Shown in pieces: positions 48,700 to 56,876 of a stretch of DNA of 57,475 nucleotides. The notes beneath the pieces are model-generated. The model was not told the DNA's origin. It did not search any database and worked only from the letters and a program-made list of their open reading frames with translations. The translations under genes were made by a program, and so were the position numbers. Position 1 is the first letter of the stretch, and each line of letters begins with the position of its first letter. Source of the DNA: Spirulina sp. CCY15215 (GTDB taxonomy: Bacteria; Cyanobacteriota; Cyanobacteriia; Cyanobacteriales; Spirulinaceae); contig NZ_JACSWA010000352.1 of the NCBI RefSeq assembly GCF_016888125.1, positions 1 to 57,475 on the forward strand. Reading direction: 5' to 3'.

Positions 48700-48800
48700 A
48701 CCAAGATGCTCCCACTACAATAAACCATAATAGGGGTAGTGCGAGCATCTTGCTCGCTATTTTTACATTGCTCGCTATTTTTACAAAACTGAGATGCACC
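48700..48800. mobile_element. MITE/REPIN-like element, copy C (left-truncated)
   Basis: CACTAC (48713-48718), spacer, GTAGTG (48736-48741), hairpin GCGAGCA-TCT-TGCTCGC (48741-48757), then two near-copies of CTCGCTATTTTTACA and the terminus TGAGATGCACC (48790-48800). The right part is the reverse complement of the left part of copy B. The left hairpin arm and left terminus are lost. It ends 33 bases before the next gene. Confidence 0.8.
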
Positions 48801-48833
48801 CAAATAAAATCCAATTTTTATCCATAATTTACC

Positions 48834-50186
48834 ATGAATTTACCAAATTATCTTGCTAAATATAGTTCTAAAAATCTTTTGTGCGCGATCGCCTTTCTCG
48901 TCTTAACTGCTTGTAGCACTTCTCGTTCAGTGGAACAAAAAGACTATTCTCAAGAGAAAGAAATTGTGCCGCGATCGCCAGATAATTTAATTCCAACCGA
49001 AATTTTCACCCCTCAACCCATTCGCATTTCCCTCGATCGCCTTCCCAATCCTTTTTCTACCAGCAGTGCGTCCAAAAGTCCTCAAGTTGTGTCTATTCCT
49101 AACAATCCTAGCCTCAATCTTCCCCAAGGATTTCAGGTGAATATTTTTGCTGATAATTTAGATCGTCCTCGTTGGTTAGCGTTAACCCCCACAGGAGATG
49201 TTTTAGTTACCGAAACTCGTCAAAATCGCATTCGTTTATTAAAAGACAAAGATGGAGATGGTTTTGCAGAAACTCGCAACACTTTTGCAGATGCTGAAAA
49301 TGACTTAAATATTCCTTTTGGAATGACCTTTTCTGATGATGCTTTTTTCTTGGGAAATACTAATGCAGTGCGTCAATATAGTTATCGCGAAGGACAAGAA
49401 GAACTAGAAGGAAGAGGAACAAAAATTATTAATTTACCAGGAGGAGGATACAATCAACATTGGACGCGCAATGTTGTCATTTCTCCAGATCGAAAAAAGC
49501 TCTATATTTCTGTTGGTTCTCGTTCTAATGTTGATGTTGAAGAATTACCTCGCGCTTCCGTACAAGTTACCAATATAGACGGATCGAACCAGAAAACCTT
49601 TGCTTTTGGGTTAAGAAATCCTGTCGGTTTGGATTTTCATCCCGTGACGGAAGAACTTTATACAACTGTAAATGAACGGGATGGGATGGGGGATGATCTC
49701 GTTCCTGATTATTTGACTCGCATTCGAGAAGGGGAGTTCTACGGCTGGCCATTTACTTATCTTAGTCCTAACTTACTCGATCCGCGTCAACTGCAAAATG
49801 GTCGCAGTAAAAACCCAGAATTAGCAGCAAAAACCTTAACTCCCGATGTTTTATTTCAATCTCATTCTGCGGCTTTAGGGCTACAATTTTACGATGGAGA
49901 AACCTTTCCCCAAAAATATCATAATGGTGCATTTGTAGCCTTTCGCGGGTCTTGGAACCGCGATCGCGGAACGGGATATAAATTGGTTTTTGTTCCTTTT
50001 GATGATACAGGCCGACCGACGGGGGAATATGAAGATTTTTTAACCGGTTTTCTCCTCGATCCATCAATTCCTTCCACTTGGGGACGACCTGTGGGATTAT
50101 TAGTATTACCCGATGGTAGTTTGCTATTTACGGAGGAAGCAAACGGACGCATTTATCGCATTCAGTATGGGGGGAATAGGGAATAG
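48834..50186 (+). CDS. PQQ-dependent sugar (sorbosone) dehydrogenase-like lipoprotein
   Basis: A 450-residue exported lipoprotein. The signal peptide ends in lipobox L-T-A-C with Cys27. After a low-complexity linker, a six-bladed beta-propeller of the glucose/sorbosone dehydrogenase type begins at about residue 95 (LPQGFQVNIFADNLDRPRWLALTPTGDVLVTET), with the conserved V-S-V-G-S-R-S-N, F-G-L-R-N-P-V-G-L-D-F-H and A-F-R-G-S-W-N-R segments. The substrate is unknown and PQQ synthesis genes are not visible here. The last codons and the stop fall in an AATAGGG heptad array, so the extreme C-terminus (G-N-R-E) is repeat-derived. Confidence 0.85.
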   Translation: MNLPNYLAKYSSKNLLCAIAFLVLTACSTSRSVEQKDYSQEKEIVPRSPDNLIPTEIFTPQPIRISLDRLPNPFSTSSASKSPQVVSIPNNPSLNLPQGFQVNIFADNLDRPRWLALTPTGDVLVTETRQNRIRLLKDKDGDGFAETRNTFADAENDLNIPFGMTFSDDAFFLGNTNAVRQYSYREGQEELEGRGTKIINLPGGGYNQHWTRNVVISPDRKKLYISVGSRSNVDVEELPRASVQVTNIDGSNQKTFAFGLRNPVGLDFHPVTEELYTTVNERDGMGDDLVPDYLTRIREGEFYGWPFTYLSPNLLDPRQLQNGRSKNPELAAKTLTPDVLFQSHSAALGLQFYDGETFPQKYHNGAFVAFRGSWNRDRGTGYKLVFVPFDDTGRPTGEYEDFLTGFLLDPSIPSTWGRPVGLLVLPDGSLLFTEEANGRIYRIQYGGNRE

Positions 50187-50202
50187 GGAATAGGGAATAG
50201 GC
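50175..50202. repeat. AATAGGG heptad tandem repeat
   Basis: AATAGGG three times, then AATAGGC, followed by AACAG. The TAG stop of the preceding gene is inside the array. It is the same family as the AACAGGG repeat in smc. Confidence 0.85.
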
Positions 50203-50272
50203 AACAGAAAATTTAGATATTTTTTAGAGCTTTATTCCTAATAATCAGTAATCAATAAAAAAGAGAGAAAAA

Positions 50273-51460
50273 ATGACACAACAAATTTACCATGCCTTGG
50301 GCTTGCATATGCACCAACCTCCAGGGAATTTGCAGCTATTAATCGAAGAAAATCCCTTTGAAGCAGAGCAAATTATGCGCTGTTACGAAAGAGCGGTACG
50401 CTATGCCAATTTACTGCAAGATGCTGCTGCTTTGCAAGTGGGTTTTTCGGGGATCCTCTTGGAACAATTTCTCGATCCTGAAATTATCGAAAAATATGCA
50501 CCATTTATTAACATTCCCGATATGCTCGACCGCTACGGAAAAGCGAACAATATCGAGTTAATTGGCATGGGATACTATCATCCCATTTTCCCGCTTATTC
50601 CGCAACGAGATTGGCAGGAACATTTAGTACGAGGAAAAGAGATTGTCGAGAAAGCATTTGGACGTTCTCCTACAGGTTTTTGGCCGCCAGAAATGGCATT
50701 TTGTATGGAAATGATTCCCGCATTAGTTGAGGTGGGATATTCCTATGTTGTTGTCGATGGGGTGCATATTAAACCCGAAAGCGGTATCCTTGATATTTAC
50801 AAGCCCTACAAGGCAACTTACGAGGGCAAAACTATTGCCATTATACCACGAGAACGAGATATTTCTAATGCTCAAGAAAGCGGCACCGATCCGGTTTGGT
50901 TCGATCGCGAAGTCTGTCAGAAAATAGCGCATTCTCCCGCACCAGATGCACCGCGTTTAGTTACAACTTGGTCTGATGGAGAAAATGGTGGTTGGTTTCG
51001 ACAAATGCACGAACAATCTGGCTTTTTTGGTCACTTTTTCACGCCATTTATTGAGATGATTCGCAATAATTCTACGTCCTTGCGATCGCTGAAATTATCG
51101 GACTATTTGCAAGAACATCCTCCAGAAGAGGAAGCATTTGTGCAAACAGGGGCATGGAATGTGGGTAATACCTCCGGATTCGATCTGAGTCAATGGGCAG
51201 GTTCTGAGGCGCAAAAACAGGCAGTAGAAACGATTTGTCGGGTCAGCGATCGCTATTGGAAAATTGTCGATTCTGGGAACAATTTATCAGCAACAGGACA
51301 ACAATTTTTAATAGAAGCAAGGGAATGGATTCTCGAAGGAGAAACCAGTTGCTTCTTATTTTGGGGAGATGATTGGGTTCCTAAATTATACGATCGCACT
51401 CGTCCCGCAGAAGCATTACTCGATCGCGTTGAATCTGAATTATTGGCATTAACTCATTAA
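50273..51460 (+). CDS. glycoside hydrolase family 57 protein
   Basis: A 395-residue GH57-type catalytic barrel. The signature H-M-H-Q-P-P near residue 12 is the first conserved region of GH57. Further family features are G-Y-Y-H-P-I-F-P-L-I near 100, G-F-W-P-P-E-M-A-F near 140 (the Glu being the likely nucleophile region) and the acidic W-S-D-G-E-N-G-G near 230. GH57 members act on alpha-glucans as amylases, branching enzymes or 4-alpha-glucanotransferases; which one applies here is not clear. There is no signal peptide, so it is cytosolic and probably concerned with glycogen. A purine-rich AGAGAG precedes ATG 50273. Confidence 0.88.
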   Translation: MTQQIYHALGLHMHQPPGNLQLLIEENPFEAEQIMRCYERAVRYANLLQDAAALQVGFSGILLEQFLDPEIIEKYAPFINIPDMLDRYGKANNIELIGMGYYHPIFPLIPQRDWQEHLVRGKEIVEKAFGRSPTGFWPPEMAFCMEMIPALVEVGYSYVVVDGVHIKPESGILDIYKPYKATYEGKTIAIIPRERDISNAQESGTDPVWFDREVCQKIAHSPAPDAPRLVTTWSDGENGGWFRQMHEQSGFFGHFFTPFIEMIRNNSTSLRSLKLSDYLQEHPPEEEAFVQTGAWNVGNTSGFDLSQWAGSEAQKQAVETICRVSDRYWKIVDSGNNLSATGQQFLIEAREWILEGETSCFLFWGDDWVPKLYDRTRPAEALLDRVESELLALTH

Positions 51461-51532
51461 GTTAGGTTTTGGGACTGAAAAGGCGATCGCTTGCTATTTT
51501 GTCATGAAGATGGAGAGGCGATCGCTTATCCC

Positions 51533-52891
51533 TTAAACCCTCGTAGCCTTGTTGGCCGTTTTTTCCAGATCTCGTACCTTTTTCCCTCGCCAAAGAATGC
51601 GAATGGGAGTACCAGTAAAATCTAACTGTTCTCGGAATTGGCGATCGATATAGCGACGATAACCATCATTAAAACGCTTAGGATCGTTGACAAAAAGGGT
51701 AATAGTAGGAGGCTGAATACTAACTTGAGTTCCGTAGTAAATTTTCCCTTGTTTGCCTTGACGAGAAGTAGGAGGAGAATGCCATTCAACCGCCTCTTGT
51801 AAAACTTCATTAACTACCGCAGTAGTAACGCGCCTTTGATGGGATTCATAAGCCTTATCGACAAGATTTAAAAGTTTTTCTACCCGTTGTCCAGTTAAGG
51901 CGCTAATGAATAAAGGTTCAGCCCAATCCAAGAAATATAAGCGGTCTTTAATTTGTTTCTCGTAATCATAAATCGTGTAAGAATCCTTTTCAACTGCATC
52001 CCATTTATTAATAGCTAAAACTGCTGCACGACCTTCTTCCATGACCCGATTTGCTAACTTTTGATCCTGTTCTGTTACACCATCGACGGCATCTAAAACA
52101 AAAATAATTACATCGGCGCGACGAATAGCTTTAAAAGCACGGTGAATGCTAAAAAATTCTGCCCCATATTGTACATTTTTCTTTTTACGAATACCCGCCG
52201 TATCGATAAGACGGTAATACTTTCCATCTCGTTCAACTCGCATATCAATTGTGTCTCGAGTTGTCCCAGAAATCGGGCTAACAATAGAACGATTTTCCCC
52301 GGTTAACATATTCAGTAAAGTCGATTTACCTACATTAGGACGACCGATAATTGCCACTTTCGTTTCCGGAATCTCGGGAATATCTTCGTTTGCGGGTAAT
52401 ACCTTCACCACTTCATCCAGTAATTCTCCCGTACCACTGCCGTGAATAGCAGAGACGGGATAGGGTTCCCCGCAACCGAGTTCCCAAAACTGTGCTGCTT
52501 GTACGAGTCCTTCTTCAGCAGATTCGCATTTATTGACCGCGAGAAAGAAAGGGACGGGTTGTAGGCGTAACCATTGGGCAATTTCCGCATCGGCGGGGAC
52601 AGGTCCGGTTTGTCCGTCTACCACTAAAATAGCCACATTTGCCTCTTGTAGCGCCGCCATTGCTTGTTCCCGAATCATGGGGAGGAATTCTGTATCGTCG
52701 TCAAAAACTAACCCTCCTGTATCCACTACCAGAAAGTCACGATCGCCCCAAAATCCTTCTTGATAAGTGCGATCGCGGGTGATTCCAGGTTCATCGTGAA
52801 CGATCGCAATGCGATTCGCCACTAAACGATTAACAAAGGTGGATTTGCCCACATTGGGACGACCGATAATAGCAATAATAGGGAGAGACAT
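51533..52891 (-). CDS. der: ribosome-assembly GTPase Der (EngA)
   Basis: A 452-residue double GTPase needed for 50S subunit maturation. Two G domains in tandem each carry G1 (G-R-P-N-V-G-K-S-T near residue 8 and again near 183), G3 (D-T-G-G near 57; D-T-A-G near 232) and N-K-x-D/C motifs (N-K-C-E near 118; N-K-W-D near 297). The C-terminal KH-like domain begins about residue 360. Length and organisation are standard. The start is ATG 52891. Confidence 0.97.
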   Translation of the reverse strand: MSLPIIAIIGRPNVGKSTFVNRLVANRIAIVHDEPGITRDRTYQEGFWGDRDFLVVDTGGLVFDDDTEFLPMIREQAMAALQEANVAILVVDGQTGPVPADAEIAQWLRLQPVPFFLAVNKCESAEEGLVQAAQFWELGCGEPYPVSAIHGSGTGELLDEVVKVLPANEDIPEIPETKVAIIGRPNVGKSTLLNMLTGENRSIVSPISGTTRDTIDMRVERDGKYYRLIDTAGIRKKKNVQYGAEFFSIHRAFKAIRRADVIIFVLDAVDGVTEQDQKLANRVMEEGRAAVLAINKWDAVEKDSYTIYDYEKQIKDRLYFLDWAEPLFISALTGQRVEKLLNLVDKAYESHQRRVTTAVVNEVLQEAVEWHSPPTSRQGKQGKIYYGTQVSIQPPTITLFVNDPKRFNDGYRRYIDRQFREQLDFTGTPIRILWRGKKVRDLEKTANKATRV

Positions 52892-52993
52892 GGTAATAAT
52901 TGATTTAGAATTCTGTGAATAAAAGAGAGAATTGCGATCGCGCCAAAAAGGGCAATCTTCCTATGATAGCGAATTAAAGGGAAAACTTCCCCC

Positions 52994-53545
52994 TTAGCGA
53001 GCGCCGATCCCAACGGGTGGATAATACCTTTGTGTCCTCGGCTGATAGTGCCAACCCGTGGCTAACTCCATCGCCGCTTCAACGGGTAAAGTTGCTCTGT
53101 GGGCTCGAGTAGAAACTGATTCGAGGTTGAGTTGTTTGAGGTCGCAGAGTTCCTCTAAAGTTAGTCCAGATTTGGCTAGATTTTCCAAGTTTACTGGGTG
53201 AGATGGGGGGGTATCCCACTCAGGGGAGACAAATTCTGCTTCTACGGTTTCCACTATCGCCGGGGCGATCGATTTAACTAACTCATCTTTTTCATCTTTC
53301 TTTTCAACAGTTTGCAAGCGTTTGTGCAGATTTTTGACTTGTTTGCTAACGAGGGTTAACTGTTTAGTGAGGGCAGCTAACTGATCCGATTCTGGGACAA
53401 TAGAGGAAGAGTCCAGTTCGAGAAAAGAGGCGATCGCCAATTTGAGAACATCAGACTGATTCAGATCCCGTTCGGAGGCATAGCGATCGATGGCTTCAAG
53501 CCATTCTTGGGGGATTTGACAGCTAATTGACGGGATGGAGGACAT
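52994..53545 (-). CDS. ribbon-helix-helix-like protein of unknown function
   Basis: A 183-residue protein. The first 45 residues (ISCQIPQEWLEAIDRYASERDLNQSDVLKLAIASFL) look like a CopG/ribbon-helix-helix DNA-binding domain: a beta strand followed by two helices with N-Q-S-D-V-L-K-L-A. A coiled-coil region follows (LAALTKQLTLVSKQVKNLHKRLQTVE), then an acidic linker and a C-terminal domain (LENLAKSGLTLEELCDLKQLNLESVSTRAHRATLPVEAAMELATGWHYQPRTQRYYPP). It may be a regulator. It is divergent from the next gene with 65 bases between starts. I do not recognise the family. Confidence 0.65.
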   Translation of the reverse strand: MSSIPSISCQIPQEWLEAIDRYASERDLNQSDVLKLAIASFLELDSSSIVPESDQLAALTKQLTLVSKQVKNLHKRLQTVEKKDEKDELVKSIAPAIVETVEAEFVSPEWDTPPSHPVNLENLAKSGLTLEELCDLKQLNLESVSTRAHRATLPVEAAMELATGWHYQPRTQRYYPPVGIGAR

Positions 53546-53610
53546 AATAGAAAAAAACCCTATTGCTGAATCGCAAGCCGATAGTACAACAACAACACTT
53601 TATCTCAATC

Positions 53611-54699
53611 ATGCTCGATCGCGTTGCAGAAGCCATCAAGCGGCAAGATTACCGGGGGGCGGCTAAACTCTTAAAACCCCTGATTGACAAGGATGGTAAG
53701 AACCCTTGGGTGCGATTTTATGCTGGGCGCATTCAGGAAGGACTCGGGAAGCGAGAAGCTGCGGAAAAAATTTATCTTTATCTTTTACCCAAAACGACGA
53801 ATCCTAAACTTATTGCTCAAATTCGTAAGGGAATTTCTCGCCTGGAAATAGCGGCGCGATCGCAAAAGGAACAGGCGATCGCCGATGCGGTGACAACCCA
53901 AGGAGGGGAAAGTTTAGGGGTCTTAATTCTCGAACCGATCGCCCCAGCAGCGAAGCAAGAAGCGGCGAAGGCCTTTGGTAAGATTGTCAATTTGGATGCT
54001 TATACTGCCCGTTTGCGCTTACCGACAAGAGGATGGCGGCTATATCGTCCTGGAAAAATGGGCGAACTTGTTTATTATGTTTCCCGTTTCCAACAGGTTA
54101 ATATTCCCAGTTTTTGTTTCCCTTTGAGTCAAATTGAGGCGATCGAGGTGTTGGAGGTGCATTATTTTAAAACCCTCAACTCTCAAATTCTAGTACGCTG
54201 TAAAAGTAGTGCCGGATCCGAGGGAGAATTTAGTTTCACTTGGCCAGAAGTCACTCAGCGCGTTATTGGGCGCATTCCTTTATTTGAGTCGGTGGTGGTT
54301 TTTGGTGCGAGGCGCAAATTACAGCGCAAAATTCAAAAACAAGATAGCGTTCCTTTTTGCGATCTGCACCTACCTCAGAGAAATTGTATTCTTCGCTTTT
54401 GCGATCGCACTTATCAATTTCAAAAAGGGGTTACTTTCGCCACAAAACCTACTTCTTTGCCTCTTGGAGAACGAGAAACGGCGAGTAAAAATTGGCATTA
54501 TTTGACGGAATTTTTAGATGATACTTTAAGCAAATGCCCTGTTCGAGATGATTTTACTATTTTTGCTGAGACGGCGATCGACTTTCGTGAAACCCTCGAT
54601 CGCCTCAAATCTCGTATTGATCTCGAACGACGCAAACCTAGTCTTTGGGATCAAGCCTTTCAACTCTATAGTGGCTTGCATTTTTGGCGCGATCGTTAA
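53611..54699 (+). CDS. tetratricopeptide-type protein of unknown function
   Basis: A 362-residue protein. Residues 1-~85 form two or three TPR-like helices (LDRVAEAIKRQDYRGAAKLLKPLIDKDGKNPWVRFYAGRIQEGLGKREAAEKIYLYLL). The rest is a mixed alpha/beta region without motifs I recognise, with a strongly basic stretch (FGARRKLQRKIQKQ). ATG 53611 is preferred; an upstream start at 53563 would put 16 poorly related residues in front. It overlaps the convergent gene by four bases (54696-54699). There is no signal peptide. Confidence 0.7.
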   Translation: MLDRVAEAIKRQDYRGAAKLLKPLIDKDGKNPWVRFYAGRIQEGLGKREAAEKIYLYLLPKTTNPKLIAQIRKGISRLEIAARSQKEQAIADAVTTQGGESLGVLILEPIAPAAKQEAAKAFGKIVNLDAYTARLRLPTRGWRLYRPGKMGELVYYVSRFQQVNIPSFCFPLSQIEAIEVLEVHYFKTLNSQILVRCKSSAGSEGEFSFTWPEVTQRVIGRIPLFESVVVFGARRKLQRKIQKQDSVPFCDLHLPQRNCILRFCDRTYQFQKGVTFATKPTSLPLGERETASKNWHYLTEFLDDTLSKCPVRDDFTIFAETAIDFRETLDRLKSRIDLERRKPSLWDQAFQLYSGLHFWRDR

Positions 54700-55466
54700 G
54701 GAGATTTGCTTTTTCGCCACGGAAACTGCATTAATAGTCTCATAATTACACTGGATATAAAACCGACAACCAAGCTGAGAAGCAGGGCAAAAAGATAAAT
54801 CTGGAATAAATATCCAGTTGTTAAAGGTTGTTGCTGAGGGGGATGAATATTCATCATAATATCTTCAGCAAAATTGGCAACGGAAGAGGCAGAAGCGGAA
54901 GCGGTGCCGATCCCTGCACTAACCACAAAAATTGTTTCATTGAGATGGCGATCGCGTTTCGTTTGTTCGAGTTGGATAATTCCTTCGATTTGCCACGTTT
55001 CGTTAGAAAAAACAGCGTAACATTGTTTAGCCGTTTCTTCTAGATTTTGGTCGATCTCGGCTAATTGTCCCCAAATTAACCAAGTTTCCCCTAATGTGCC
55101 TGGCTTTCCTTGGCGATCGCGAATAATAAATTTTTTGTTTTCTGCTAATGTCTTAATTTTACAAGGTTGTTTCGATCCTTGAAGATTAGCAGAATAATCG
55201 ATTTGTAAAGCTAAAGTATCATTGAGTTTAACAGGGTAATAAAATCCATTTTTATTGTCTGGTAAAGGTTGATATTTTTGGGGGAGGAGTTCGATAAAAC
55301 TGCCTTCTTTTTCTTCTTCGACTAAAGCGCGATCGCCATTGGGAAGCCGTTGCCAAAATGCGCTGCTTTTCTGCTTTATTGCTTCTGGACTATCTCCTAA
55401 ACCATCGCGCAGATCGTAGAGAAATAGATCGATTGTGGGATAAATTAAAGAAAGTTCTGAGGCCAT
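54696..55466 (-). CDS. single-pass membrane protein of unknown function
   Basis: A 256-residue protein. A cytosolic-looking N-terminal part (ELSLIYPTIDLFLYDLRDGLGDSPEAIKQKSSAFWQRL) is followed by a beta-rich domain with W-L-I-W-G-Q-L near residue 128. An Ala/Ser-rich stretch (GIGTASASASSVANFAEDIM) precedes one strong transmembrane helix near residues 222-246 (YLFQIYLFALLLSLVVGFISSVIM) and a short basic tail. It follows the 245-residue gene by 18 bases on the same strand and is probably co-transcribed. The family is not recognised. Confidence 0.7.
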   Translation of the reverse strand: MASELSLIYPTIDLFLYDLRDGLGDSPEAIKQKSSAFWQRLPNGDRALVEEEKEGSFIELLPQKYQPLPDNKNGFYYPVKLNDTLALQIDYSANLQGSKQPCKIKTLAENKKFIIRDRQGKPGTLGETWLIWGQLAEIDQNLEETAKQCYAVFSNETWQIEGIIQLEQTKRDRHLNETIFVVSAGIGTASASASSVANFAEDIMMNIHPPQQQPLTTGYLFQIYLFALLLSLVVGFISSVIMRLLMQFPWRKSKSP

Positions 55467-55484
55467 TAGTTAGAGTTTCTGTTT

Positions 55485-56222
55485 TTAAAAACCAATTTGT
55501 CCGAAATTAAAAGCATTTTTTAATTCTTCTGCTGGATCGGAAGCCGTAAAAACAGCCCATGTTTTCTTTGCTAAAGTTTCATTATCAAACTGTTCTAATT
55601 TTGCTAATACTTCTGTCATTTGAGGACGCTGGCTGGGATCGGGAACGCTATTATCAATAGTTGTTGAAAGGGTGGGTATAGAGGAGTCATCGGGAGTAAA
55701 ATCTAATCCCATTCCCCGTTCTGCGGATGCCGTGTTTAATAGATCGTAAGCGCGATCGTATTCAGTGGCAAATTCAGGGATTTTTGTGGCTATTGTGTAG
55801 AGTTCTTCTAAATTTTGGCTGAGGTTTTGGGCAATTTTGCGGAGGTTATTGGGTAAACTTTGGGGAAGGGTATCTTGTTGACTGAGGGCTGCAAGAAAGG
55901 CTTTAACGATTAAAGCATCGCTGTCGTCAATTCGAGAGTTATCCATTGTTGATTGTGGGTTGGATGTAAATTCAGGGTACTCAATATCTTCTTCGGGATC
56001 GTTTAAAGATGCCATTAATTCATCAACAGTGACTTGTTGCGTTTTACCCATTTTATATTCCCGATGGGCTTCGGCAATACTTTCTGTAAGTTCTTGTCGG
56101 CGTTTTTCGATCTGTCGTTCTTTGAGAATATTGAATAGTAATTCTTGCTCTGAATTGGAGAGGCGATCGACAATTTGCAAAACTCTACCAACGTTAGGTT
56201 CTATTTCTGTTGCAGTAGACAT
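55485..56222 (-). CDS. antitoxin-like N-terminus fused to an unknown domain
   Basis: A 245-residue protein. The first ~70 residues (VLQIVDRLSNSEQELLFNILKERQIEKRRQELTESIAEAHREYKMGKTQQVTVDELMASL) closely resemble short cyanobacterial antitoxins, which usually stand alone at 70-80 residues. Here an acidic linker and a ~150-residue helical domain follow (IVKAFLAALSQQDTLPQSLPNNLRKIAQNLSQNLEELYTIATKIPEF...). No PIN or RelE toxin is adjacent. It is upstream of the membrane-protein gene on the same strand, and the remnant of a CHAT protein lies 390 bases further upstream on that strand, so the three may descend from one operon. Confidence 0.6.
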   Translation of the reverse strand: MSTATEIEPNVGRVLQIVDRLSNSEQELLFNILKERQIEKRRQELTESIAEAHREYKMGKTQQVTVDELMASLNDPEEDIEYPEFTSNPQSTMDNSRIDDSDALIVKAFLAALSQQDTLPQSLPNNLRKIAQNLSQNLEELYTIATKIPEFATEYDRAYDLLNTASAERGMGLDFTPDDSSIPTLSTTIDNSVPDPSQRPQMTEVLAKLEQFDNETLAKKTWAVFTASDPAEELKNAFNFGQIGF

Positions 56223-56252
56223 GGGTTAACCTTCAAGTCAAACACTTTGATT

Positions 56253-56359
56253 GTAGCATTTTTTAACACCCTGCTAGAGGTAGCATTTTTTAACCATCCT
56301 GCTAGAGGTAGCATTTTTTAACACCCTGCTAGAGGTAGCATTTTTTAACACCCTGCTAG
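56253..56359. repeat. four 27/28-bp tandem repeats
   Basis: Units start at 56253, 56280, 56308 and 56335, each beginning GTAGCATTTTTTAAC and ending CTGCTAG. The second unit is one base longer. The fourth runs directly into the first hairpin of REPIN copy D. Confidence 0.9.
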
Positions 56360-56419
56360 GGAGCGAGACGCTCCCACTACTGTATTCTATTGTTATGGTA
56401 GTGCGGGTATCTTGCCTGC
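56359..56419. repeat. REPIN-like element, copy D
   Basis: Hairpin GGGAGCG-AGA-CGCTCCC (56359-56375), CACTAC (56375-56380), a 17-base spacer, GTAGTG (56398-56403) and hairpin 56403-56419 with a TCT loop, seven pairs including two G-T wobbles. No outer inverted repeat was identified. Confidence 0.8.
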
Positions 56420-56537
56420 TAATATGTAATTCCTATTTCCGAGTTAATATTGTTTGATGCCATGATTTTACGCTGTCAATTCTTCAAAAGCGAGCAAAAA
56501 TTTATTTAATATCAAATCCGGTTAATGGGGATAACAA

Positions 56538-56598
56538 GCGTGCAAGATGCCCGCACTACTACCCTTAGATATTACGGTAGTGGGAGCGTCTCGCTCCC
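56538..56598. repeat. REPIN-like element, copy E
   Basis: Hairpin GCGTGCA-AGA-TGCCCGC (56538-56554, one mismatch), CACTAC (56554-56559), an A/T-rich spacer, GTAGTG (56577-56582) and hairpin GGGAGCG-TCT-CGCTCCC (56582-56598). It lies just downstream of the CHAT remnant. Confidence 0.8.
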
Positions 56599-56609
56599 TA
56601 GATTTTGAA

Positions 56610-56789
56610 TTATGGTATTTCTATTATTTTATCGCTTTTTTGGTAGCCCGCCAGGATAAAAGCTGCCCAATAATAGGGATTTTCATAAGGGGTTGCGGTG
56701 GGTTGTAATTGAGCAATTTGCTGTTTTCGTCCTTCTAACTGTTTACGGTGTTCAAAGAGAGTGAGGTTTTGCAGGTGAAAGTCGCAACT
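56610..56789 (-). pseudogene. C-terminal remnant of a CHAT-domain protein
   Basis: A minus-strand open segment of 59 codons ending at TAA 56610-56612. It reads C-D-F-H-L-Q-N-L-T-L-F-E-H-R-K-Q-L-E-G and then P-Y-E-N-P-Y-Y-W-A-A-F-I-L-A-G-Y-Q. N-P-Y-Y-W-A-A-F is the hallmark end of CHAT (caspase-like HetF-associated with TPRs) domains. There is no start codon; an in-frame TAA at 56790-56792 precedes it, and a neighbouring frame (A-L-Q-I-K-V-A-T-F) suggests a frameshift. The catalytic His and Cys are absent, so it is a decayed fragment. Confidence 0.7.
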
Positions 56790-56838
56790 TTAATTTGCAA
56801 GGCTTGGTCCTAAGAGGCGATCGCTTCTTCTAACCTTC

Positions 56839-56876
56839 GTGAATTACTACTCATCAATCCGTAGGATGATGAGTAG
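56839..56876 (-). other. predicted right end of an IS200/IS605-type element
   Basis: A perfect inverted repeat with 10-base arms, CTACTCATCA (56847-56856) and TGATGAGTAG (56867-56876), brackets the tnpB stop codon. On the minus strand it is followed by TAATTCAC. A subterminal hairpin at the tnpB 3' end is the expected TnpA-binding and omega-RNA scaffold position in this family. The exact boundary near 56839 is inferred. Confidence 0.5.
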
